From CASFRF01 sp031549345 (GTDB lineage Bacteria; Verrucomicrobiota; Lentisphaeria; Victivallales; Victivallaceae): a stretch of DNA of 64,000 bases. Of this stretch, positions 53,207-60,044 are shown in pieces. The notes under the pieces are model-generated. The model made no database searches. It saw only the letters and a program-made list of their open reading frames with translations, and was not told the DNA's origin. Positions within the stretch are counted from its first letter, which is position 1, and the number at the start of each line of letters is the position of its first letter. Where the stretch lies: positions 310,001 to 374,000 of the forward strand of contig JAVBPY010000006.1 of the NCBI GenBank assembly GCA_031549345.1, given 5' to 3'. Made by a program: the position numbers and the translations under genes.

Positions 53207-54673
53207 ATGCCGGATGCCGTTTCCTTTTTTGCCGCGGCGCTTGCCGGGGCCGTGTTTGTCAGTGTTCCGCAAAATGCGGAGCAAGTTTGCGGAAGCGTTA
53301 CGTCTGTGGAGTATTCCGCGGAGAGCGTGATCGAAAATCCCGGCCAAGCTCCTTTCATCGGCGTTCCGCCCTGGACAATTGTCCAGGCGGTTTTAACGCC
53401 GGCGGAGGGCTCGCGCATTCGCATCGCGGTGTGTTTGCCCAGCGCCGAAAAGTGGAACGGACGGTTCCTCGGTCTGGGCAACGGCGGCGGCGCGGGGGGA
53501 ATCAACCCATATTTCTTCATAGGACCCCTTTCGCAGGGGTACGCGTGCGCCACCACCGACATGGGGACCGCCCCCGATCCGCAGACTTCCGGCGTCGGGA
53601 ACAAAGAGGTTTGGAGCGATTTCGGTTTCCGCGCCACGCACCTCATGACGGTTGCCGCCAAGGGTGTTGTGAAGGCTTTTTACGGGAAACAGCCGGAATT
53701 TTCCTACTTTTCCGGCTCCTCCACGGGCGGCCAGCAAGCATTGCAGGAGGCGCAACGCTACCCGGAGGATTACGACGGGATTTTCGCCAACGTCCCCGCC
53801 CATTGCCGCGCGCCGCTGCACGCCTATTTCCTCTGGAATCAACAGATTTTGCAAAAATGTCCGTTTGCCGCCGCGGAGGAGGCCGGGGTAATCGAAGCCG
53901 CGCGCCGTGTTCTGGCCGACCGCCAACCCGCATCCGTGCGCGGCAAAGCGATCGTCGATCCGCGTGTTTCGCAAGAGGAGATCGCGCGGATTATCGCCCT
54001 GGCCCGCAAGCTGGTTCCGTCGCTGACCGACCGGCATGCCGAAGCGTTGCGGAAGATTTTCGACGGGCCGCGGCATGAAGTTACAGGAGAACGCATCTTC
54101 AACGGCGTTCCGCCGGGGGCGCGGTTCACGTCCGCCGTCGGCCATTTTTATTTGTTCAACTGGGTTTTTCCGGGCAAGCCATTGGATTCGATCCGTTTCG
54201 GGCGCGATATTGAAAAATATTGCGCGGGGCTCGGGCCGTATTTGAATGCGGAAAATCCGGACTTGCGCGCGTTCGAAAAGCGTGGAGGAAAACTGTTGAT
54301 TGTTTCCGGCTGCGCCGATGAAGTTGTACCCTACACCGCGACCTTGGATTACTACGAGCGGTTGATCGAACTTTACGGCAATTCCCCGGAACGCGTCCAG
54401 GCCTTCTGCCTCTTTTACATGATTCCGGAAATGAACCACGGCGGCATCCCCGGCGGCGGCACGCCGTTCGGCATCCACACTGTGGCGGAATGGCGCGAAA
54501 AAGGCGTTGCGCCGGGAATGGGACGCATCTTCCGTGGCGGGGACGACCCGTTCGAACTGGCGGTTTTTCCGTATCCGGCGACAGCCTCGGAATACCGTGG
54601 CAAAGACTCCATTCCCGGCCCGGACCGGCGTGGCGGCGTCGAACGCATTGCGGAAAAATTCCTTAATCCTTGA
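53207..54673 (+). CDS. Tannase/feruloyl esterase family protein, exported
   Basis: 488 residues. A hydrophobic N-terminus (VSFFAAALAGAVFVSVPQNA) is probably a signal peptide. The alpha/beta-hydrolase core has WNGRFLGLGNGGGAGGI, the nucleophile elbow FSGSSTGGQQAL (Ser172), then the acid in LIVSGCADEVVPY and the catalytic His in IPEMNHGGIPGGG. This is the pattern of the tannase/feruloyl esterase family, which releases aromatic acids such as gallate or ferulate from esters. AAGGA lies 8 bases upstream of the ATG. Convergent with the tetR gene and probably functionally linked to the operon beyond it. Confidence 0.85.
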   Translation: MPDAVSFFAAALAGAVFVSVPQNAEQVCGSVTSVEYSAESVIENPGQAPFIGVPPWTIVQAVLTPAEGSRIRIAVCLPSAEKWNGRFLGLGNGGGAGGINPYFFIGPLSQGYACATTDMGTAPDPQTSGVGNKEVWSDFGFRATHLMTVAAKGVVKAFYGKQPEFSYFSGSSTGGQQALQEAQRYPEDYDGIFANVPAHCRAPLHAYFLWNQQILQKCPFAAAEEAGVIEAARRVLADRQPASVRGKAIVDPRVSQEEIARIIALARKLVPSLTDRHAEALRKIFDGPRHEVTGERIFNGVPPGARFTSAVGHFYLFNWVFPGKPLDSIRFGRDIEKYCAGLGPYLNAENPDLRAFEKRGGKLLIVSGCADEVVPYTATLDYYERLIELYGNSPERVQAFCLFYMIPEMNHGGIPGGGTPFGIHTVAEWREKGVAPGMGRIFRGGDDPFELAVFPYPATASEYRGKDSIPGPDRRGGVERIAEKFLNP

Positions 54674-55271
54674 CGAATTTTTCCTTGAAATCAAGCCGCC
54701 CCTGCGCCGTCAGCATCGGGTAAATGGAAGCCCATGCCCGGAGGCGGAATCCCGTTTCTCCGATGCCGAGTTGGGCTTCGATTCGCCGCTGTTCGTTCCA
54801 GCGTGCCTTGATTAGGTAGAAGTTGTGAATGAAGGCGTCGTCTTGCCCTTCGAAACCTTCCAGTTCCACAACGGCCGCGTCGCGGAGCGCTTTCAACGTT
54901 TCGCGCCAAAACAGCATGTTTTGTTCGAAAACATGCCGCTGAATGTCCCGAACCGCCTGGCTGATTTGCGCCAGATATTCGAAGTCTTTGAAGTAAAAGG
55001 CGTTCTCTTCTCCGGATTTCGCGAGGAGTGTAACCCAGGCGTCCAGTTCTTCCAGGCTGCTGCACGGCAAGTTGGGCTTGTAGCGGCTGAACACGTCCAG
55101 CACAACCGCTTCCACAAGCATCTCCTTCTTGTTGAAGTGGTACGTCAGGTTGCCGACGCTGATCCCCAGAACGTTGGCAATATCCCGCATGGCGACGTCG
55201 GCATACGGCTTCTCCAAAAACATCTTTCCGGCTGTTTTTATGATCTCGTCGCGTATGTTTTTGATTCCCAC
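54663..55271 (-). CDS. TetR-family repressor
   Basis: 202 residues from a GTG start at 55271 with AGGAAA upstream. The N-terminal helix-turn-helix is typical: AGKMFLEKPYADVAMRDIAN, VLGISVGNLTYHFNKKEMLV. The C-terminal ligand domain is not assigned to a known group. It overlaps the convergent tannase gene by 11 bases and faces the SDR operon across 124 bases that hold two copies of an 18-bp palindrome. It most likely represses itself and the SDR operon until an aromatic ligand binds. Confidence 0.9.
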   Translation of the reverse strand: MGIKNIRDEIIKTAGKMFLEKPYADVAMRDIANVLGISVGNLTYHFNKKEMLVEAVVLDVFSRYKPNLPCSSLEELDAWVTLLAKSGEENAFYFKDFEYLAQISQAVRDIQRHVFEQNMLFWRETLKALRDAAVVELEGFEGQDDAFIHNFYLIKARWNEQRRIEAQLGIGETGFRLRAWASIYPMLTAQGRLDFKEKFVKD

Positions 55272-55311
55272 GAAACTTTTCCTCCAAATTTTATAAAAGA
55301 CCGTTTGCTTT

Positions 55312-55348
55312 TTAGTACTTGCGTGCTAATTTAGTATCGACGTACTAA
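55312..55348. promoter_or_regulatory. Two tandem TetR operators
   Basis: TTAGTA-CTTGCG-TGCTAA (55312-55329) and TTAGTA-TCGACG-TACTAA (55331-55348): two 18-bp palindromes of the form TTAGTA-N6-TACTAA, one base apart. The second is perfect; the first differs at one base. They sit where the divergent promoters must lie. Confidence 0.75.
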
Positions 55349-55395
55349 TATAGCCGAAAAAGGCGATCGTGTCAAATAAAAAATGGAGGCGCACC

Positions 55396-56097
55396 ATGAA
55401 AAAAAGAAATGTATTGATCACGGGTGGGAACAAGGGATTGGGGTATGAAACGGCCAGGCGCCTGAAGGAACAGGGGTACAATGTCTACATCGGCGCCCGC
55501 GATGTTGAGCGGGGATTGGCGGCGGCGAAAGCGCTCGGTGTCGGGTATCTTCCCTTGGATGTAACGGACGACGCGTCCGTTGCGGCGGCGGCGGGGAAAT
55601 TCCTTGCGCTTGAGGGCTGTTTGGATATTCTGGTGAACAACGCCGGCATTGCCGCGCCGCGCAAGAAAGTCGCCGAACTTACGGCGCTGGATGCGCAAAC
55701 GGTGTTTGCGACAAACGTGATCGGTCCTGTGCGCATGATGAACGCTTTTATTCCGCTTCTGGAAAAATCGGAACATCCGGTGATTGTCAACGTGTCAAGC
55801 GGCCTTGGCTCGTTCGCTCTGGTCCACGATTCCGACCGCGCCGAGTCCAGGATTCCGACGCCGCTGTATTGCGCGTCGAAAAGCGCTTTGACCATGTTGA
55901 CCGTGCAGTACGCGCGCGCTTTGCCCCGTATGCGCGTCAACGCGGCCGATCCGGGGAGCACATGCACGGATCTTAACGCGCACGAGGGACGCCAGACGCT
56001 GACGGAAGGGACCGACGCGATCGTGAAATTGGCGACATTGCCGCCCGACGGCCCGACGGGTGTGTTCATAGACCGCGCCGGAGTCGTTCCCTGGTAA
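55396..56097 (+). CDS. Short-chain dehydrogenase/reductase
   Basis: 233 residues. The NAD(P) site is LITGGNKGLGYETARRL; LPLDVTDD follows, then ILVNNAGIAAP, and the catalytic triad Ser (NVSSGLGSF), Tyr and Lys (YCASKSAL). A classical cytoplasmic SDR, probably of the group that reduces carbonyls with NADPH. GGAGGCGCACC fixes the start at 55396; the in-frame ATG at 55369 has poor spacing. First gene of the TetR-controlled operon. Confidence 0.92.
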   Translation: MKKRNVLITGGNKGLGYETARRLKEQGYNVYIGARDVERGLAAAKALGVGYLPLDVTDDASVAAAAGKFLALEGCLDILVNNAGIAAPRKKVAELTALDAQTVFATNVIGPVRMMNAFIPLLEKSEHPVIVNVSSGLGSFALVHDSDRAESRIPTPLYCASKSALTMLTVQYARALPRMRVNAADPGSTCTDLNAHEGRQTLTEGTDAIVKLATLPPDGPTGVFIDRAGVVPW

Positions 56098-56114
56098 TAA
56101 TTAAGGAGGGGACC

Positions 56115-56570
56115 ATGCGTGTGTTTTATGCAGTCATCGTTTTGATTCTTTTTGTTTTTTGCTGTGCGAACTATGCCGTGCATTGCCGCGCCCACGGACC
56201 GATTGAAAGAAAGAACTACGATGCGCTCGGTTCTCCCGGCGGCCCTTTTTCCCACGCCGTCAAGTACGGAAACGTCCTGTACCTCTCCGGAATGACGGCA
56301 TATGGGACAAAGGCGCAGGGAAAAAGCATGGCGGAACAGGCCGGAGAAATCTGGAACAAAATAAGGATTGTTGCGAAAGCGGAAGGAAAAGATCTGGATT
56401 CTTTGATCAAAGTTACAATGTACATCACCGATTTCGGCCAGGCGGAAGAAGTCCGGGAAGAGCTTTCCAGGCAGTACAACGGCAAATTCCCCGCCAGTTC
56501 ACTGCTGGAGGTGGGCAAACTTTTTTCGTCCGAAGTCAATATCGAGATTGAAGCCGTGTTGGGTTTATAG
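56115..56570 (+). CDS. Membrane-targeted RidA (YjgF/UK114) family protein lacking the catalytic Arg
   Basis: 151 residues. An N-terminal hydrophobic helix (FYAVIVLILFVFCCANYAV) is followed by a RidA domain: PGGPFSHAVKYGNVLYLSGM, VTMYITDFG, FPASSLLEVGKLFSSEVNIE. In active imine deaminases the last motif reads PxRS with a catalytic Arg; here it is PASS. It is therefore probably not a classical RidA deaminase, and the export signal is unusual for the family. AAGGAGG precedes the ATG. Second gene of the operon. Confidence 0.82.
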   Translation: MRVFYAVIVLILFVFCCANYAVHCRAHGPIERKNYDALGSPGGPFSHAVKYGNVLYLSGMTAYGTKAQGKSMAEQAGEIWNKIRIVAKAEGKDLDSLIKVTMYITDFGQAEEVREELSRQYNGKFPASSLLEVGKLFSSEVNIEIEAVLGL

Positions 56571-56584
56571 GAAAGGAAAATACA

Positions 56585-58333
56585 ATGAAAAAAATGAATT
56601 CAGTTCTTTTAGCTGCCATGATAGGGCTGCTTTTCGGGCAGCCGTCCGTGAAAGCGTCCGATATCTCGAATCCGGATGCGCCCGTCGTTTCCATAGAGCT
56701 TATAGAACTTCCCGCACAGGAAGTGGATAAATTCATCACCGCGTGGAATACGCGCTCGGCAGAACAAGGTTACGCTTCCGCAACACTTTACCGGTCTTTG
56801 CTGGCGGGAGCACGGTATCAATTCATCGAAATCGCCCAGTGGCAATCGTACAACGCATGGGCGTCCGGGAAGCGGACGGGAACGCTCTATCGCCCCGCGG
56901 CATGGTCAACCAACACGTATACGGAGCCGAAAAACATTTCAGATGACGTTCCCTTGCAGCGGCTCCGGAAAGACCCGGAAATAAAATTCCCCGATCTGCC
57001 GTTCGTTTTCATCAACCTGATGGAGATGAACGCCAACGAGGTCGATTCCTTTGTTTCCGACTGGCAAGCGCGCTCCAAAACCATGGGGCAAATGCCCGCC
57101 GCCATGGGATCGACACTCTACCGTTCGCTTGCGTCCAATACCGCGTTTCAGATCGTGAACGTCAGTCAATGGCAGTCTTACAACGGCTTTATCGACGCGA
57201 ACAACAATCCTTCTTACTCTGCAAAATTGGCGGCCGACCTGGGGCATATTCCCAGCATCAAACTCACGCGCGGCTTCTACCGACCCGTCGCAAGCTACAC
57301 GCACACCTATCAGCCTTTGGCGAAAAAGATGAAAATCATCACCATCGAGGAACATTTCATCAATTCCGCGATGACCGACGCGACGCGCGATGAAATTGAA
57401 AAGATCGCCCCCGGACATTCCAAGGCGTTCGTCGCCGACTTCGGCTCGCGGACTACGATGCGGATCGGACAATTGTTCGACATCGGCGCGGGACGCATCG
57501 CGGATATGGATGCGAACAGCATTGATATGCAGATTCTTTCATACAACGCTCCGGCGGCCGAACTTCTTCCATCCCCCCTTGCGGTGGATTTGGCCAGACA
57601 AGCGAACGACCAGCTCGCCGCGGCGGTCAAGGCCTACCCCGGCCGGTTTCTCGGATTCGCCACGCTGCCCATGTCCGATCCCAAAGCGGCGGCGGAAGAA
57701 CTCAGGCGATGTGTTCAGGTTTTGGGATTTAAGGGCGCCATGATCAACGGAACGGCCCACGGGCGTTTCATGGATCATCCGGACTTCGAAGTTTTCTTCG
57801 CCACGGCGGCGGCGTTGGATGTCCCGTTGTACTTCCACCCCTCCATCGTGAACCGGCAACTTCGCGACGCATACTACGACAACGCCGATCCGGCGTTCGC
57901 GGCGCGTTTCGCCTCGGCGGGAATCGGCTGGCATTTCGAAGTGGGCGTTCATGTGATGCGTCTGATTTTTGCCGGCGTTTTTGACCGCCATCCCAACTTG
58001 CAGGTCATCATGGGGCATTGGGGGGAACTCATCCCGTTTTATATGGACAGGATCAATACATTTTTCCCCGCCACGGCGTCGCCCCTCAAGCACGACTTCA
58101 AGTACTACATGCAAAACAACGTTTACATCACACCGAGCGGCATGTTTAACCAGGCGCAACTCCAAAACGCCCTGCAAACGATGGGCGCGGACCGGATTAT
58201 TTATTCGGTCGATTACCCCTATTACCCGAACAAAGGCGCCAGGGAATTCCTGGAAAATGCTCCGATAAGCCGGGCGGACAAAGAAAAAATCGCCCATGAA
58301 AACGCTGAAAAACTCTTCAAACTAGGGAGGTAA
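56585..58333 (+). CDS. Exported fusion: two ABM-like domains plus an amidohydrolase_2 (decarboxylase-type) domain
   Basis: 582 residues. Signal peptide (SVLLAAMIGLLFGQPSVKA). Two tandem dimeric alpha/beta-barrel (ABM-like) domains cover about 33-130 and 137-240, with parallel wording TLYRSLLAGARYQFIEIAQW and TLYRSLASNTAFQIVNVSQW. The C-terminal half is an amidohydrolase_2 with all metal ligands: IEEHF, YFHPSIV, GHWGE and SVDYPYY. This set matches non-oxidative decarboxylases such as gamma-resorcylate or dihydroxybenzoate decarboxylase. Such enzymes are normally cytoplasmic and lack ABM domains. Third gene of the operon. Confidence 0.82.
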   Translation: MKKMNSVLLAAMIGLLFGQPSVKASDISNPDAPVVSIELIELPAQEVDKFITAWNTRSAEQGYASATLYRSLLAGARYQFIEIAQWQSYNAWASGKRTGTLYRPAAWSTNTYTEPKNISDDVPLQRLRKDPEIKFPDLPFVFINLMEMNANEVDSFVSDWQARSKTMGQMPAAMGSTLYRSLASNTAFQIVNVSQWQSYNGFIDANNNPSYSAKLAADLGHIPSIKLTRGFYRPVASYTHTYQPLAKKMKIITIEEHFINSAMTDATRDEIEKIAPGHSKAFVADFGSRTTMRIGQLFDIGAGRIADMDANSIDMQILSYNAPAAELLPSPLAVDLARQANDQLAAAVKAYPGRFLGFATLPMSDPKAAAEELRRCVQVLGFKGAMINGTAHGRFMDHPDFEVFFATAAALDVPLYFHPSIVNRQLRDAYYDNADPAFAARFASAGIGWHFEVGVHVMRLIFAGVFDRHPNLQVIMGHWGELIPFYMDRINTFFPATASPLKHDFKYYMQNNVYITPSGMFNQAQLQNALQTMGADRIIYSVDYPYYPNKGAREFLENAPISRADKEKIAHENAEKLFKLGR

Positions 58334-58336
58334 ACA

Positions 58337-58876
58337 ATGAGTGGGGTTGTACGAAAAACAGGGCGTCTGGCCGCTTTGTCGCTTTGTTCCGTGTTTGCCG
58401 GAAGCGCCGTTGCCGCGGAGGCGGAACTTTACGCCGCAGCCGGGGAAGAACAGCGTAAGCCCGCGTTGGTCATGGTAAGCACCATCGATGCGGATGGATT
58501 TCCGCAAACACGGGTCATGTCCAATCTGCGTTTTTCCGCACACGCGGCGTCAAAACTGGATGGCGAAAATCCTTTCGCCGCCTATGCCGTTACGCGCGCG
58601 GATACGGAAAAACTCCAGCACCTCGCCCGCAATAAAAACATGTCCATGTATTACCAAAGCGGCGGGCAAGGCCTCCTGCTTATGGGACATGGCCGGATTG
58701 TTACCGATCCGGCAACGCGCCGCGCCGTCTGGGACGACGCCTTCAAGCAAATGGGTTACTCCAACGCGGACGACCCCATGCTGGTTGTTCTGCATTTTGT
58801 TCCGACGCACGGCAAGTTTTATTATCAACAAAAGCAGCATAAATTAACCTTTGTTCCAAGAAAAGGTGTAAGATAA
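58337..58876 (+). CDS. Exported PNPOx-like (FMN split-barrel) protein
   Basis: 179 residues. Signal peptide (LAALSLCSVFAGSAVAA), then a pyridoxamine-phosphate-oxidase-like split barrel: PALVMVSTIDADGFPQTRVM, YAVTRADTEKLQHLARNKNM, SMYYQSGGQGLLLMGHGRIV and DDPMLVVLHFVPTHGKFYYQ. Related to FMN- or heme-binding stress proteins of the general-stress-protein-26 group. Export is unusual. GGGAGG precedes the ATG and only 3 bases separate it from the upstream gene. Last gene of the operon. Confidence 0.8.
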   Translation: MSGVVRKTGRLAALSLCSVFAGSAVAAEAELYAAAGEEQRKPALVMVSTIDADGFPQTRVMSNLRFSAHAASKLDGENPFAAYAVTRADTEKLQHLARNKNMSMYYQSGGQGLLLMGHGRIVTDPATRRAVWDDAFKQMGYSNADDPMLVVLHFVPTHGKFYYQQKQHKLTFVPRKGVR

Positions 58877-58914
58877 TGGAATGATCAAGGGATGATGAGG
58901 AGTTAATACGCAAT

Positions 58915-59046
58915 GCTCCGCGCCAGGATCGCGGAGCGAATGCAAGGGCGCCGAACGTCGGCACCGGCATCTCGAATGGGGGCCTGGAGGGAAACACGCG
59001 GTTTCCCCCCAGGCTCTATCTCCCCGCGCCACCGGCATCTCGAATG
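58915..59046. repeat. Hairpin pair and duplicated 17-bp repeat downstream of the TetR-controlled operon
   Basis: A stem GCTCCGCG/CGCGGAGC (58915-58937) is followed by CACCGGCATCTCGAATG at 58962-58978 and again at 59030-59046. Between the copies lies the stem CCTGG-x-GGGAAA/TTTCCC-x-CCAGG (58983-59013). No T-run; the function as a terminator is unclear. No gene is seen between 58877 and 59067. Confidence 0.6.
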
Positions 59047-59067
59047 AGGGTGGAAGGGTTTATTCGC

Positions 59068-59958
59068 TCAGGAATGACAGTGTGTGCGGAAGGGGCATTC
59101 CGGGCAGTGCGCGGAATTGATGTCGAAATCCAACTCGCAGACTTCCGGCTGGCGTGAGAGGAGGCGGCGTTGATGTTCTGTTGTCCTCTGGATTTTTTCG
59201 ATGGCGGCGCTCAAGTTCAGTACGGCGGGATCGAGGCGGATCGCGTCCGACTTGCCGGGGAGGAGGAGTTCGGAAACGAGATTTTCGGGGGGTAATTTCA
59301 AGCGTGTGATCGCATAATATTTATGGAGGAGAAGGAGGAGTGCTTTTTCTTCTTCATCCGGTTCCTCCGAAAGAATTTGCCGGAACACCGCGTGTCCCGC
59401 CACGCGTGTTCCGAAGCCGGGCTGCATGTGAAGTGTAACCCCGGCAAGCTCGATGGCGATGAGCTCCGTTTCCACAAGGCGCTGATCGGGCGGGCGGCAA
59501 TTCCAGAGGCGCAGTGCGGCGCTTGCGGATAAATCGTGCAGATTTTGACGTAGTTGGTTTGTGATTTCGTCGAAAAGTTTCATTGCGGGTGTTTGGCGAA
59601 AATACAGCTCGGCCAGGAGCGGCAGTCCGTGATCGGCGGAGGGCGTGCCGAGGAGCATGGCGCTTCGCTCGCGGTGGAATCGCCGGAAAATTCGTTCCGG
59701 CCAATTGGCGAGGGGCTGGGAAGGCCCCGGCTTCAGCAATTCCGAAACAAGGAGGCGGTGGATGTATTCCTTGCGGTCGAGGAGTTGCTTGAGGCGATGA
59801 AGTTTACGGCGGCGCGGATCGGCGTCCGGATCGTGTCCGCCGCGCGCGGCATAGTAATGCAGGAAGCCGCGGCGCGGACAATTGTTCCAAATTTTTTCAC
59901 GGCGCAACGACCAGCTGAATGGAACGGAGGCGGCCGCAACGGTTAAAGGTATATCCAT
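59068..59958 (-). CDS. PD-(D/E)XK nuclease-like protein with Fe-S-type Cys residues, apparently degenerate
   Basis: 296 residues. FSWSLRREKIWNNCPRRGFL with HYYAARGGHD and the ending CPECPFRTHCHS match the Cas4/AddB-type family in which one N-terminal and three C-terminal Cys hold an iron-sulfur cluster. In active members the core reads like PDL followed by DWKTG; here the corresponding stretch is LHMQPGFGTRVAGHAVFRQI and LSEEPDEEEKALL, so the metal-binding Asp and the D/E-x-K pair are not evident. The nuclease may be inactive. The -10 box lies 7 bases before the ATG, so the mRNA is probably leaderless. A longer open frame to 60174 overlaps the divergent gene and is rejected. Confidence 0.68.
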   Translation of the reverse strand: MDIPLTVAAASVPFSWSLRREKIWNNCPRRGFLHYYAARGGHDPDADPRRRKLHRLKQLLDRKEYIHRLLVSELLKPGPSQPLANWPERIFRRFHRERSAMLLGTPSADHGLPLLAELYFRQTPAMKLFDEITNQLRQNLHDLSASAALRLWNCRPPDQRLVETELIAIELAGVTLHMQPGFGTRVAGHAVFRQILSEEPDEEEKALLLLLHKYYAITRLKLPPENLVSELLLPGKSDAIRLDPAVLNLSAAIEKIQRTTEHQRRLLSRQPEVCELDFDINSAHCPECPFRTHCHS

Positions 59959-59965
59959 AGCACAT

Positions 59966-59994
59966 AGTATAACGTCTTCGCCGGGCTGCGTCAA
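59966..59994 (-). promoter_or_regulatory. Promoter for a leaderless nuclease-like mRNA
   Basis: On the minus strand TTGACG (59994-59989), 17-base spacer, TATACT (59971-59966), then 7 bases to the ATG at 59958, with no Shine-Dalgarno between. Confidence 0.65.
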
Positions 59995-60044
59995 GGGCGC
60001 GGTTGACAAAAACGCCGCAAGTAATAAGCACAAGGAGGCGGAAA

